From contig LGRX02035200.1 of assembly GCA_001247695.2 (NCBI GenBank), forward strand, positions 1-64,000: a DNA stretch of 64,000 bases, given 5' to 3'. Shown in pieces: positions 32,501 to 45,811 of this stretch. The notes under the pieces are model-generated. The model saw only the letters and a list, made by a program, of their open reading frames with translations. It ran no database searches and had not been told where the DNA came from. The number at the start of each line of letters is the position of its first letter. The stretch's first letter is position 1. Made by a program: the position numbers and the translations under genes. This stretch comes from Cymbomonas tetramitiformis (taxonomy: Eukaryota; Chlorophyta; Pyramimonadophyceae; Pyramimonadales; Pyramimonadaceae).

Positions 32501-35500
32501 GGAAGCTAACCAACTTATTCTATCAAGGAAGCAAGTGATTCTTATAGTATGGACTGAGCAAGGCAGCACCGAGGTCCAATTTTTGGGATCGGAGGGACTC
32601 AGGTTGTGGCAAGTTTAGAAGGCACATACCAGAAGCACGGAAGGTAGAACACATCTCCTTTGTGTAACGTAACATCTACATGACAGGCATGCCTGGCCGA
32701 TACCCAATGGTTCCAAACTTCACCACATAGAATTTCATATCCACATGGTGAGCGGCACGCGCGTAAAACGGCAATACTCCAACGAAACGCCTTTCGCAAA
32801 CTCCGACGACTCAGTAAGAAGCACACCTTATAAGTGGAAACTGCTCCTTCACATCGTAAGCCGCAAAATCGACCGCAGAATATTTGAACAGGCTTCCATC
32901 CTGCGGCTCACTCACATCCATTCAGCTCTAGGTACTCTGGAGTTTAGAGGCTAAACGTGAATGCCATGCGCGTCATGGCATCGACTCGAGGTTGGGGCAT
33001 CGGCATACAACGAAGTTTGCTACTCTCATGCATGGGATGCACTTGATGGTAAGGGTAAGGTGGTAAGGGTAAACAAGCTTGGCCGGCTAGGTGGATTTTC
33101 ACACATACAAGGGTACTTCTACCTAGTTGGGATAAAAATATATTCATTGGATAGTAGGAGAAAGGCATCATTCAGCTTGGCCGGCTAGGTGGATTTTCAC
33201 ACATACAAGGGTACTTCTACCTAGTTGGGATAAAAAATATATTCATTGGATAGTAGGAGAAAGGCACCATGAATGATCACCCAACCTGTCATAATCATTT
33301 CACCCGACCTGTCATAGTCATTTCACATTAGACCCGAGGCTATTTAGCACCACCAGGTACACGCATCACCTTGGGGTAGAGAAGATCATCGCACGATGGA
33401 TGATACAATCTGAGCTTCTTGGTACCATCGATCACGCAAATGAAGTTCTCATGGCTGCGCGGGAACACCACCCATCGGAGAGACCATGAGCAAGGTATAT
33501 GGCCAGCACAGCGCACCTCGCGGAGTCTGCAGTGCTTGCTGGGAGCCGCTTGTGAGAAACCGTGCGATTTGCCAGCTTGTCTTTGTAGATGTAGGCATAC
33601 ACGTGGACTACCAATTTGAACTTGAATCAAGTATTGGGAGCGACGTGTGTGACAAAGTCGAGACTTGAAGATGCATATACAGAGGGGCTTAATGCCCAAT
33701 TGGGAATCACTGCCGGTTTGTGAGGGGTCGGTGAGGGGCTTGAGAATTGAAGTTAGGCTAAGTTTGTCTCGTCGAGCACACGCCAGACCAACCAAGTTCA
33801 CACCAAAGACACATGCGAGTCCATGGCAGATCGGGTAAATGAGCCTAAACTCAGGTTATTTGGATTATTTGTGTTGGTCACGATTCCGTCGGCTCAGAGT
33901 TGGTACCTCATATTGGGGAGGCTCAAATACTTCCATGACAGCTTCCACAGGGTTTCTTATACAAATCACTGTAAAACTCACCAAGGTTTCAACCAGAATT
34001 AAATTATGGTATGCAGTACATTCACCACAGAGCTAAAACAAGACCGGAGAGCATGAAGACATCGGACCCTTATAAATCATTTGATGCAAGCCGTAGGCGC
34101 AAAAAGAAGAATGCTGATCACGGCCATGTAAAGTGCCAAGCTGTCCCATGTTCTACGTATTTCCGCGTAGCAAATTGTCAGCACAGCGAGTACGTATACC
34201 GCGGAGCGAATACGCGATAAACCAAAAGTGGAGCTCGAATAAAGGTCCGCCAAGCACAATTGCAAATAGCTTGAGCGGCCGCTGCTCATACTCACCCATA
34301 CGCGCGTTGACACACAGCTTGAAAACCTACGAGTCGGTCCAGCGATCCCTTTTTGCTGGACCTCTCATGGTATGCCGGTAGTGACAACCGACGATACAAA
34401 TTTCCTAGGCATCTCGAGGCATAGTGGCAACGAATGTGAGTTAGTTCGGATTTGCTTGATCTCTCGAGACGAAGCCGTGCTCAGCTGTATTATGGATGAG
34501 AAATGGTTCGTGCACTGATCACTGCAAGCACCCCACTCATGGAGCACTGTTGCCGGAATCTCTCCCAGAGTTTATGCTTTGATTTGAGATCGGTTCAAGC
34601 ATAAAAAAGCTTACAGGTGTGAGTCAAAGCAAGGGAGGCTCAAGTATCGTGCGTGAACATACGGGTCGTAGTGTAAGGGAGTGCTGTCGCCATCCCCTCC
34701 CCAATACATAATGGCACCTCCAGCTACTGCAACACCTACAACCGCCTGCGGGACGCGTGCCATGCTCACCCATTGCACACACCCACCCGGCCCCATCAAG
34801 CGGGATGATGCCTCGTGTCTGCACCGCTCTCTTACAAGCTCCGCCCCTCGCTCCCTCAACCGGACGCCTGCAAAGAGGCCCGCAAGGGGTTGCGAGGAAG
34901 CTTGTCTCTAAAGTCTAAACTCAGGTTACATCAGCAAACCCGATTCGAGAAGTACTTGGGAATCTCTCGGGTGGATTATCCTGCCGCTTTCTACATCGCT
35001 TCATACTATGGGCGGCCCCTCTCATTCCTCATCTCTGAGCGAGGTTCAGAGCCGGAAAACGAGAGCACCATTCATCAACCACAGCGCAGTTCACAGAGAG
35101 ATGAATCGTGTTTTCACTACCACGTGATAGGTGGGACCCCATACCGCATATTCCAAGTAGTCTGGAGGAGGCACCTCGGTCCCAATATACTCCAAGTCTG
35201 CTTGTGCCTGCAGCGATCACGGTCTCACAAACGCAGCCACCCTGTAGCATATGGAAAGTCCAGTTGTAGCAAAAGCAGCAGAAAGGAGTGCGGCTTATGC
35301 CGGGAGTATTGATGCTGCAAACCTGAATTGGGATGCGAGCGGCGTAGCAACTACCCGGCTCTTCGGCAGCTCGGCGTACATATTCTACCACAGACATCTC
35401 CTCGGTCTGCCGTTCCCGAGGGAAAACATAAGCGAAAGCCAGAGAAAAATACAAGATGATTAAGCATCCTATGCGCGCAGCCGTGCATTTTCAACACCAT

Positions 35501-36084
35501 TCAGCTAAGAGCACACCTGATGAAACGTATCCGGTGTTTCCGCGCGGACATCTCCAAAACTCTTCGCAACGGGGTGTCGTCGGACCTGAAAAACACTTCC
35601 GCAAATGCAACGTCCAGCTTGCCGGATGCCAAGGCATGCATACACCCTTACTGCCTTTCACTCAACCGGCCAGACACTGCGACCTTCATACCACCACACC
35701 GCCATGCACTCACCCTCCTCGACTCAAGGAGGTTTCTTTACTGAGGTGCCACACGGCTCCGTCCAAGTAGCTCTTGAGTTTGATCCAAGCCAAATCGTTT
35801 CACTGCCCATTCTGAGCGAAAAACATAACCGTGTTGCACCTGGATACGGCTTTGACCTACTCCGGCACAGATATATTCGTCACTCCATCGCTGCACGCAA
35901 GGCCAAGACGCCACTGCACCCCTGATACCACACGGCAGCACCCCAACGCCGATGAGATCCTGCGTCCGCAAGCTGGGACCATGTCGTCTCTGCGCTGCAA
36001 TCTCTGCAGCCACATGGTAGTGAGCGTATTCGACCAAGGAACTTTACGGACCTGATAACAACGGGCAGGTTATGGCGCACGAAA
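29536..36084 (-). CDS. JmjC/cupin_8 2-oxoglutarate- and Fe(II)-dependent oxygenase, multi-exon
   Basis: Exons found on the minus strand: 36084-36052 (FVRHNLPVVI), from 36003 (DCSAETTWSQLADA), 35406-35323 (EEMSVVEYVRRA), perhaps 34980-34940, an exon ending 34659 (GGDGDSTPLHYDPY), 33447-33370 (NFICVIDGTKKLRLYHP), 32900-32827 (AVDFAAYDVKEQFPLI), 32692-32630 (DVTLHKGDVFYLPCFW) and 29644-29536 (YHFVSGVGRNITVNYWY, stop). The last four junctions are GT-AG and phase-consistent. The blocks follow JmjC/cupin_8 order, with HYD as the HxD iron motif and the His of WYHFV as the third ligand. Such proteins hydroxylate proteins or RNA; the substrate is unknown. The true start and some exons (35750-36000, 34700-34790) are unresolved. 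The final intron (about 3 kb) contains the tyrosine-recombinase element. Likely an expressed host gene. Confidence 0.75.
30610..30780 (+). repeat. A1 direct repeat of the recombinase element
   Basis: Begins ATGGTTAAATTGG, ends TTTTGCCTTC. Matches 31997-32167 except for three substitutions. Confidence 0.9.
30808..31954 (+). pseudogene. Tyrosine recombinase, one frameshift
   Basis: ATG 30808 opens 285 codons: an N-terminal core-binding region (residues about 40-130, VRLYIAHMLDKGTVQASNMQ) then the catalytic start with Arg in FVTFGRPETG and Lys in LHKEKGRG. Coding then moves to the +2 frame at about 31620-31640 and ends TAA 31952-31954, carrying the HxxR box GHSTRKGA, a GGW and the nucleophile block AIHSYIDP. 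All catalytic positions are thus present but in two frames. The shift is either a mutation or a sequence error. The family matches the recombinases of DIRS-like and Crypton-like elements; the repeats favour the former. Confidence 0.8.
31997..32167 (+). repeat. A2 direct repeat of the recombinase element
   Basis: Second copy of the 171-bp repeat, directly abutting B1 (GAAAT/GGTTAAATT), as in the internal junction of split-repeat elements. Confidence 0.9.
33076..33272. repeat. Two tandem copies of a 98-99 bp unit in an intron of the JmjC gene
   Basis: GCTTGGCCGGCTAGGTGG to GAGAAAGGCA, nearly identical copies, one extra A in the second. Confidence 0.9.
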
Positions 36085-37802
36085 CTGCACACACGACCCC
36101 GCAGCTTCCCAACCTTCAGTTAGCGTCGTTACTCAACTGAGGCTGAAAGACTCTGCAACCCTCAGGCACCGGTCATGTGCAAGACGCTGCCAACAGCATA
36201 CGACCTCAGAGGTGTTGACTGGCGAACTGCTCGGGTTACCTCACCGCGAGAAGACGTCCCGCAAGTGAGCCCTGGTGGCGTCGCTATGCCCTTCACACGG
36301 GGCCACAAGTTCCGCGACCTGCGAGTGGTCGTGAGTCGCTTACTCGCAGTAAGGGGCTGTGAACGTCAAGGTCGAGGGGCGAACACGGTTTTAGAGAACA
36401 AGAAATAGTGTAAGAAAGTGAAACAAGTGCTTCAGCTCCGCATCACTTTAAGGTCGCTCAAGGACCGCTTCCGTCCTTGGATGGAAATCATCAGGAGGTC
36501 ACGGCTGGATGTGGGTGCCAATAGCCAGCGTGTTTCTGCCTGTGGCTGACGCCCACGAGGGCAGAGCGGCCTCAATTTGGGATTTGCTCTCGAGGCACGA
36601 GAGCTAGTGGATACGAGATGAAAGCTACGCTGCATCGTGGCGAATCGTGGCGATCGCGAGGTGTACTTTCTCTTAGTGGAAGGTCACCTCGCACGACCCT
36701 CCTAGATCCTGCGGACTGGAGAAACGCTTTGCTAAGCCGGCGGCCAACTTCTGCTCGCGAACAAACTGCAGGCCCTGCGACCGCCGGCTGCGGTTTGTAA
36801 GAGTCCGAGTTACGGCGAAAGCATCCCCACGTTGGCGTTCTGGGAAGCACAGCGGTAGAGGATAACGTGAGAGAGGCGATCGAGACGCATACCGGACACT
36901 CTTTCGGCGACAGTCTCTCAAACTGATGTTGGTGAGATTCTTCAGATGTAGACATCCTGAAAACCGATCTAAGCACTGATTCGTAGCACGCGTGGAGAAT
37001 TTATGTCATACCGGCACTTGTTGAGCTTTACCATCGCATGGAAAGCGTGCATTGTACACCAGGCGTGGGATGGGGGCGTCCCGCATGTGGAAAATGAGTC
37101 GAGTGCTGATGCTGGCTATCGCTATCCTTCGCTTGATCCTATGGTTTTCTGCTATGAACTTTTATTAAAAAAAAAGTTACTAACTTTTATGACATGACTG
37201 ATGACACGCGACCGCGATCGCGACCTTCCTTCGCTTGACCGATCGGATGACCCGACGCCGAGACGAGCTCGAGGCGAGGCGAGGCGCAGGCGCAGGCGTC
37301 TCAGCAGGGCGTCTCAGTGTCAAGCGTCACACGACAGGCGCGAGGCGAGGCGAGGGGTCGGCCGGGCGTTACCGTGTCACGCCGAGCCCTGTCACGCCCT
37401 TAAGTTAACCTATCCCAACCAGCGCAGCGCACCGCATCCGCATCGCACCGGCAGGCACGCTCAGTGTCAGACCAGACGAAGTGACGAGACCCAAACGAAA
37501 CCGAAACGAAAGGGAAAAGGAAAGGGAAGCCCTCTCGTCGTCGACGCGACGTGTGTGTCAATGTTAGTGTGTCACTGTACGTGTTTACGTGTTCTCTTGT
37601 GCACCTTTGCTTTAAACTTGGATTTTATCCTTCCACTTGCCACGCCATCTTAGCACCACTATTATCCCCGTCAAGCCTGCACACACTTCGACAAGCTACT
37701 CCATGTCCCAACGAGAGCTTGCTGCGCTTCAAGCTCGCGCGGTCGCCGCCCCTTTGTGAAGCGAAGAGATTCCTTCCCCGAATTGAGTGACACCGACCCG
37801 GC
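36085..37802. other. Intergenic region between the JmjC and MFS genes
   Basis: The two genes are divergent, so promoters for both are expected here, and early JmjC exons may also lie within it. 37200-37540 is GC- and CpG-rich with GAGGCGAGGCG repeats and could be the MFS promoter or 5' UTR. No frame looks coding. Confidence 0.4.
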
Positions 37803-40324
37803 ATGTCGGCCACACAAGTTGTGACGCACCTCAGAGATGTCCTTTCCGAGCAGTATAAACTCGCGCATCGCTTCTGGACAGACCCAAAGTTCCACGGACC
37901 GATGATGACTATTTGGGTCGCCACCCTCGGGGGATCCTTGCACTCTTCCGTAACCACCTTTTTCTACCTTGAAGTCGGCGCCACGGCCACGGATATCGGA
38001 ACGCTCGGGGTTATTTCAACATCACAGTCACTAATTCTGTCTCCTCTTTATGGCTGGCTCCTCGACAAGCACAGCGCATACTCGGCCATGGTGCTCTCTT
38101 GCCTAGTCTGCGCCACGGGATGTCTCGTACGAGGTTTGGCAGCTGACGTCCACACGTTAAAAATAGGGGCCTTCATCCTCGGACTCGGCGGCGCCAACTT
38201 GTGGACCACTGTTCTTGCATATTGCTCCAAGTACACGGAGCGCGAGAACCGCTCCCTTATCGTCAGCGGCTTCATCTTCCAGGTGAGGAGCGGCGAGGCT
38301 CGCACCTCTAGTGGCACCGTCACGGTCCCTTGATTATTTTCCTGTACGTAACTTTTTTATAAAAACTGTTGTCAAACATCGGCTGACTCGGGTACCCTCT
38401 GTGTGTGTGAAGGTGACAGCGTTAAAGCTAGTAGGGAAGAGTATGTATCCCCCTTTTAGCTTCCTTCTACAGGCTCTGTGGCCTAACCAGACTACCGTTC
38501 GTTACTACCGTGCGACGATGGGTAAGTGATCCCTCGCTATTCTAACTCCACCTTACGATGATGTTGATTTCGCGAACGCATGCGAGCCGATGTTGGGAAG
38601 CATACTCACTCCTTCCTCCACTTGCTACCCGGAGTTGCCAGGCGTTCACAGCTTGTAAATACCTGCTCACTGGCTTTGGCAGACAACCCCACATTTTCTT
38701 GCGAGTTGCTCGAGCACTCGCAGTGTACGGTCCGGCTTGCCGTACGAGACCAAAACAGGCACTTTGGAGAAGTGCTTTCCCACCCAAGTGACCCCTCGTG
38801 CAATCTATTATCGGCCTGTGTCTCCACGAAAAGTGTCGTGCACTCGTACGAGCTGCTTTCGAAAAGTGGCGGAACGGTACTAGCTGATTTCGTCGCGCTC
38901 GCTCCTTCCACTCACTCGCCGTCATTCTTTGCCTCGCTTTCGTCCAATGCCAGTTTAGCAGCCTGACCAGGCATCCTGCATGGGGACGCTTCTCCTCGTT
39001 GTGGAGAATGGCGCTCGCTCGCTGTGATCTCTGAATTCCATTGTGTGTGCTGCCCTCGTCCACAGCGATCTGCACCGTCTTTTGCTTCGTCGGCTTCCTG
39101 GAGCTGCTCCGGACAGGCAAGGCCGTGCGCGAAGCCACCCTCGTCCTGCCGAGCGACCGGGCCTCGGAGGATCCAGATTCTGCTAAGTCTACAAAATCCG
39201 CACCCAAAGAGAAGCAGAGCGTTGCCGGCTTCGTGCTCATGGCAATGATCCTCGTGCTGCAGGCGTTCTGTGTCACCGTGGGGGACGTGCTGTGGCCTCT
39301 TTTTCTGCATGACCGTTACTCGTGGGGCCCAACCTACTACTCGTATATGCTTTTCTTAAGTGGAGTGCTCTCCGCCTTAGGCATCGCCTCCGTTTCTAGC
39401 TTTGAAAGAAGATTAGGAGGTAGCCGCTTTCTTATCTGGACATGCTCGTTCGCTGCGGTCACTTGTTTAATCGCCTTCAGCATTCCCAACGTCGTCGTTC
39501 ACATCGTGTTCTCTATCGGCTTCGTTTCGGCCATGGCATGCGCTGACCCAGCTATCAAGACACTGGCGACGTTGTTTCTCCCGGCGACGCTGCAGGTGCC
39601 TCCTCTCAGTCGTCACTTTCTCGTGTTGCGCGTGTCTGCTTGCAGGGGTCCATCTTCTTGTCGTGTGGGAGGTGGCTACTCTTGGTCGCTATGTCAAGGC
39701 GCTGCGGGACATCCCTGCGGTGGTTTGGGAGGTGGCTCCTCTTGCGTTTTCTGTCGGTGGCGCTGCGGATGGCTACTCCCGATATCCTTGCGGTGGTTTG
39801 GGGTATGGTTTCTCTTGGTCTCTCTGTCGGTGGCGCTGCGGGAAGCTGTTCCATTTCACCCAGTTACCCTGAGTCCACTGCTGAGTTGCCCTTCAAGGTT
39901 TAAGCTTGCTATCTGTCGACTGTTTAACACCTGTGTTTCCATGACTTTCGTGAGCAGGCTGCGACTGCTACTCTGTTCGTATGGCAGTGTGTTGAGGTAT
40001 TTGTGTGCACCGCCCGCATTCCTGCAGGGGCGGTCCTTTGGGGTCTTAGCTACGATATCTGGTCTTGGAAGCATTCTTGGTCACTGGGCTGGCACCAGGC
40101 TCTACCGCATGCCTGCCTATCAAGGATCTGCAGTATGGGCTTTCTCCTATTCGGAGGGAGGGCTTCCATATTTAGCTGTCACCCTAGCACTGACCTTGGC
40201 AGTCATGATCCTACTGTGGGTCAGTGCGCACTATGATAATGAGAAGGATAAGCAGACACCGCCATCCTCGCCCCCAAGCTCTCCATGCATAAAGCAAAAT
40301 CCTAACTTCAGAAGGATGTTGTAG
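37803..40324 (+). CDS. Major facilitator superfamily (MFS) transporter, four exons
   Basis: Exons 37803-38282, 38413-38521 (or from 38473), 39066-39595 and 40028-40324; all borders are GT-AG and phases agree (0, 1, 0), giving about 470 residues. Exon 1 has the first helices with GWLLDKHSAYSAMV, like the MFS loop 2-3 signature, and GAFILGLGGANLW. A hydrophilic Lys/Ser-rich central loop (SAKSTKSAPKEKQS) separates the two halves. Exons 3 and 4 supply the later helices, and a Pro/Ser-rich cytoplasmic tail ends at TAG. Start ATG 37803 is the first in frame. The substrate cannot be told. Intron 3 contains about three diverged repeats of roughly 65 bp around GCGCTGCGG. Confidence 0.8.
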
Positions 40325-43080
40325 AAGCGGCGTCCCTATGTGGAAGATGCCAATGATACTACTACTTTCTTGGAAGAAGCTTTGCTTATGAAACATTTGC
40401 AAAACCGCAGGAAATAGGACACCTGCGATTTTTATGCTGAAACGATTCCATACCTTATGGCATAGCATTGGCAGTCCGATATGAGAATCGATAGCTCGCT
40501 CGTATAACTGCAGTTAGCATATGATAACTGAAAGGGAACCTGGTGATACTTGTACGTGTATACGTAGTCATGTCAGGATTACCTTGCCATGCCCCTCCCT
40601 TGCCCGTTCATGATTTTTCTATCCATTGAGCTGTTCAGAGCACTTTTGACCGGCATTGAGCTGTTCAGAGCACTTTTGGACGCGGGTATATGTTGCCGTT
40701 TCTATCCTTTCGATAATTCTTGAATGATCGAAAGTTCTCGTTCTCGTTGACGGCGAAACTGTCGGAGGAGGATTTTTGGTGCCGGTTTAATGAGCACCAC
40801 CAGGTTGCAACCAGTGATGTAAATTGTTGTCGTCGAAATAAATCCAGTGCAGAGTTCATCGCGGCCATGCGCACACGCTGACGCAGTGAAGCCATGATAA
40901 CTGCGGCTGTAAAATCTGTTGGTGAAGGGGTAGTTTGGGTGGGAGGTGATAACGTCATTTCCCGTAAAATCAACTAAGTTACGCGGCGTAAGGGTCAATT
41001 TGGAGTAAAATCTGACGAGGAAAACGGCGGTGACGTCAAAACCTCGTCCGGTAAGCCATTTCTGCTGCAAAAGGGGTGCTGCCGGGCAGAGTTCCAAGGA
41101 GTAAAGCGGTCGCCGCAAATTCGACGAGGAAAGCGGAAAAGCAGTTCACAAATCGTGAACTAGAAAGCGGATAAAGCGACTACACTCGAGCGGTGTAGTA
41201 AGCGTTGAAAGCGGCGTAAAAAGCGGATGTCCAGATGTAGTTCAACTTAAAGCGGACAGTAAAGCGGTTTAAAAGCGGAATTCCAAAGCGGGTAAAATCG
41301 CAGGGCGCGAAGTGATCTTGCCTACAAATCTAGTGGCGGTCAAGCGGGAGAAAGGTACATAACCTGATGGCAGACGTAATATATATCGTACATATATATA
41401 TTAGTCAAGCTAAACAGCGGGAACCGGTCAGACGAAACAGAAACGAAGGCTAAGATGCGATAATAAAACAATTTAGGGCCTTTATTATCGGGGCGGAAAC
41501 TGCAGAATGGCGGATGCTGATGTGGCACCTCAGGGCGAGGGGTGAAACAGGAGGAGATGCTCAACCCCACCTTATAGGGGGAAGGGGGGGGGGGAGTCAG
41601 TCTCCCCATGAGCGTAACGGGTTAAAGAGCGGTGGAAAAAGTTCGCAAAGCATGTCGTGTCACGGTAATTCTAGTCGTGGTCGTTGATGAGGAACGTGTT
41701 GGTACGAGAAACGACATTGCAAAAGAGAGCTCTCGATTTACCTTTTTGAAAATCTTCGGAAAGGGACGAGGAACACCGGCGAGAAACAAAAGCACCGACG
41801 CGAAGCCTGTTCATACACAAAATAAACTTGTTCAAGAGCGGGGGGAACAAGTGGTCCTAAAACTGAACTAAACCTACTCAACCACGCAAGCACGCAACAC
41901 GCAGTGCACGCAATGTGCATGCACAGGGTGGGAAGGTGGGGAAGCACCGTTTGAAAATAAATCTCATAGTGGCTTGAGGTACTTTGACGTCAAAGTTCCA
42001 GGCACCAGCACCAAATGGAGTTTCAAACTGCGTGGTGTCGTGAAATCGATCGTACGCGCGATTCTAAATGAAATAGTAGATACGACAGAACTGTATCTAT
42101 AAAAACTTTCAAACCAATAAGCGACCTGAAAACCAAATCCGGTACGAAAAACTTGTTTTTTTAACCTATCAAATATGCTCTCGTTTCGCTTTTACCCCAT
42201 CCGATCCCATCCGATTTCATCGGACGACGATAACGTGATTTTAGGTTGGAATCCAAAATATAATTGCATCGAAAACTTTCACCCAATGAAGGATCCGAAG
42301 AGGAAATCATGTATGAAACCCTTACGAACATAATGAAGTACTGATGCTGCGATTGAGAGTCGGGGTCGGCGTCGCATTCCAACACCATACAACGGGAAAA
42401 TTACGAATGCAAAGGCGGGAAAACGAATCTGACGTGTACATTGTCCAAAATAAATAGGTACCTGTGTAGAGTTCACTGGAACACTGCCTGTGTCTCAGCA
42501 ATTAGTCGCGTTTTTCCTGTGAACGTAGTCGTGGCCGCCCTCGCGCCTGGCAAGCCTCACGGAAACACGTGACCGGAGCGAGGGGGGCTATAACTACTCA
42601 AACGAGAACCCTAAAGCAGGGTTTGGATCAGAACGGTAACTCAAACTCTCTTGATAATAAACGGATCGATACCCCGATAAATATTGTAGGTTTCGACCCT
42701 ACGGGTGACGGTCACCCAGACTACTGCAGGAAGTGACCGGTGACTACACAATTACCAGGATTTCTTTTCAAATCACCTATATTCTTTTCTCGGATTTCAC
42801 AACGTTACCCCTATATTTCGCACAAATTTCTCACGAAATTCGCACTAAATAATTATTCCGATATACCCTTATAAGCCTAAACTTTCGCAAGCTTCGTGAG
42901 CCTTAATTTCCAAATTCTAGAAGGTGAGAGAGTACTCTATGTTGGGGACGATATGAGAAGGAGCTTCCGAGGATTGATAGCGGGGGGGGGGGAGCAGGGG
43001 TTCTGGAAATACCCTCCCCCTAGAACTTCAATTTTGCCCTTGGGGGTTAGCATCCCTTCCCTAGAACTTGCACTCGCGCA
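40325..43080. other. Non-coding region with small repeats
   Basis: Contains a 30-bp tandem pair (CATTGAGCTGTTCAGAGCAC at 40624 and 40654) and a cluster of about nine AAAGCGG motifs (41130-41300). No gene recognised; frames are short and lack coding character. Confidence 0.45.
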
Positions 43081-43084
43081 CACT

Positions 43085-43480
43085 GCGGGGCGGGCGGGAG
43101 TGCCCCACGGTACCACCATAACGCGCGCGGGGCGAGCGGGAGTGCCCCACGATACCACCATAACGCGCGCGGGTCGGGTGGGAGTGCCCCGCGATACGTG
43201 CCCTGTGATACCACCATCACGCTCGCGGGGGACGGGAGTGCCCTACGATACCCCCATCACGCTCGCGGGGCGGGCAGGAGTGCCCCACGAGACCACCATC
43301 GCGCGCGTGGGGCGGGCAGGAGTGTCCCACGAGACCACCATCGCGCGCGTGGGGCGGGCGGGAGTGTCCCACGATACCACCATCGCGCGCGTGGGGCGGG
43401 CGGGATTGTCCCACGATACCACCATCGCGCACGTGGGGCGGGCGGGAGTGTCCCACGATACCACCATCACGGGCGCGGAC
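43085..43480. repeat. GC-rich minisatellite, unit about 42-45 bp, about nine copies
   Basis: Units of the form GGGCGGGCGGGAGTGTCCC followed by ACGATACCACCATCGCGCG. Because the unit is near a multiple of 3, several frames stay open on both strands; these are not genes. Flanked by CCCTAGAACTT/CCCTAGGACTT repeats. Confidence 0.9.
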
Positions 43481-44974
43481 TAGTCACGCAAGGATGGTGG
43501 GGGTGGGAGTGCCCCGCGCTATCGCCTCACATGTTATATTATTATGCGCCGCAGGCGCGAATTTTTGAACATCGTTCCCGACTTTTTCGTTGAACACTAG
43601 AGTTATTCTGAGGCAAGGGGCTGTGCTCAGAACCCGCCCCTAGGACTTGCATTCTACCCTTGGGGGGTGAGCGCCCCCCCCCTAGGACTTGGATTTTGGC
43701 GCTGGGGGGTCAGCATCCCCCCCAAGGAAGTCACAGAACCCCGCTGCCCCCCACGCTATCAATCCTCGGAAGCTCAAGTCGGCAAGTCGCGGTCATATGG
43801 TATGTCGCAGTGATATGAGAAGTCGCGGTCATATCTTATATGGCATATGGGATGTCATGGTGACGATGAGATGGAGCGGAGAAACAACACTGCATGGCGA
43901 TAACTGATAAGTTACTAGGCCCATAAGTTATTACGACAAGCCGTTACCCCGCTGAAATGTTTTGACAGTCAGCGATTCTGACCAATGATCTCCGCGAATT
44001 TCTCCACGCGGTATTTTGGACATCTGAATCGGCAATCCGAATTGTGGACGAGAATTGATTCAGGACTGACGTAAGCACACGATGCAATGCTTTGTGACGA
44101 AAGGCATTATTGTAATCGTGATGAAATCAACAATTCGATTCGATTCAGAGACGACTGCATGTACGTCTAAATTAGACAATTATAAAATTTGATCTTATAA
44201 AAACAGGTCAATCGCATCCACGTGTAAAATATATCTTGATATATAAACAGCACTCGTAAAATTCTCCTTCTGTACTTTCATTTATACGAAAGATAGCTTA
44301 AAATGTTCCCGAAGGCGACCGAGTGATGGTGGCGATCATCTCAAGAAACCCACCTTCAACTCGGAAGGTTGGGGAGCCGTGGTCATTTTTCGGCGGGGTC
44401 GGTAGTCATGTTCAAAAGAAATTATAAAGGCCTTTTGGATCCTACGTGGGCAAAGGGCTTCCTATAAAAGTAATTATATAGAATGACTACATTTCCCTAA
44501 CTTTTATATGAAACCCATTTCCAGATTCTGCTCCACTTTCAATCCGATACGTTCTATACTGTCTCAAATTTGCTTGCAATCGATCGGGGAAAAGTAGTCA
44601 TTTGATTTTGTAATATTTGTATTTCGTACCAGGACTGTGACGCAGTGACTATGACTGTACCAGGCAATGAACGTTTTAAACTCGTCTGTAATTTGACAAT
44701 TCGCTCTGCGTACAAGATGCGCACAATTGAAAATTGAATATGTCAAATGCCGATGTCGATTTCGCCAGTTCGTCACGCGATGTCGATGATTTCATCGCCG
44801 TGGAGACTCTCACTAGAGCAGTATGGCGTTTGCTATTTTTGCACATTTACACCTGCAGGCAGTCGCTTGTAGTATTCATTTTCTTACTTGTGCATGTCTG
44901 CGATACTGACTAACTTGCAGGGTGTGCAGTGCGGCTCTGACTGAGGTGTTATTTGCGCGCAGGCCTTCTTATGT
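43481..44974. other. No gene recognised
   Basis: Includes CCTAGGACTTG repeats near 43640-43690 and a poly-C run. A TGACTACATTTCCC motif at 44482 faces a GGGGAAAAGTAGTCA at 44585, possibly the arms of a small element. Confidence 0.35.
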
Positions 44975-45640
44975 CCATTACCCGGCCTTAGGTACATCCC
45001 GGTGTACCTAATTTCGCTTTTACGTTTGACGCCGTGGGGAGCCAAATTATTATCCAGAGGTCGTATGGCGCATAGATATTGTTAATTGCCTGTCCCGTAT
45101 GGTCTTTGATCACTTAGTTGGTGGTAGTTGGATCATTACGATGGTGTTGGCGAGTGGTTTATCTTGGCGATTTTCAGAAATTCCGAAATTGTGAAATTGA
45201 AAAACTTTTAGGAACATCCCTCTATTTGTATAATTACGCCATCGTTGACATACGTAATCGTATAAACTAAGTTGCCATGGGTTTTTACCCCTCTTAATAC
45301 ATTTATGACTGGAAGGATGTACACTCAATCGAAAAATTATAGCTTCACTAGACCAGTCACCAATTTAGCATACATTAATCGGGAAACAGTTTGTTTTCAA
45401 ATGTTTTTTTTTCAAAAAGCGGATTGATGCAACTTCTCTCCAACAATTTGATACATACATCGCATCGTATGAGGGTGTGCGATAGTTTCCTATGTCCCTG
45501 ACCAAGTTGGTAATCGGGTGGTCGATATAGTGCTTGAAACTGACCGATGTCGACGTCAAAATAGACGATATGCTTATGTTCGTACATCGGGATGTATCAT
45601 GGAGCTCGTAGGTACATCCCAATGTACCTCCGGGTAATGG
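44975..45640. mobile_element. TIR element of about 666 bp
   Basis: Left end CCATTACCCGG then AGGTACATCCCGGTGTACCT; the right end is its inverted counterpart (AGGTACATCCCAATGTACCT, CCGGGTAATGG) with a 4-bp indel. The inner block is itself a palindrome. No transposase and no clear target duplication. Confidence 0.7.
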
Positions 45641-45811
45641 GCACTTACATTTCACTGTGTTTTCGCAAGAAGAAACTGCTCAGATTCGCCCGTCCACGAT
45701 TTTGCCGAGCCCCCTGTACATACGACCTCTTACATTTTGTCAGTAGATTGTATGGGTTATAGCGAAGTGTAAATGGACTGATAGGCGTTTCGTTTCGTTT
45801 GAATCTTTGTT

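Noticed and set aside
37201..37653. 150-codon Arg-rich frame upstream of the MFS gene
   Set aside because: It is a translation of GAGGCG-type GC-rich repeats; more likely promoter or 5' UTR.
38542..39276. 244-codon minus-strand frame
   Set aside because: It covers intron 2 and exon 3 of the MFS gene on the other strand; shadow frame.
42896..43483. A 195-codon frame with repeated Gly-Arg-Ala-Gly-Val units, and matching frames on the other strand
   Set aside because: It translates a GC-rich minisatellite whose unit length keeps several frames open; no start context or non-repeat coding part.
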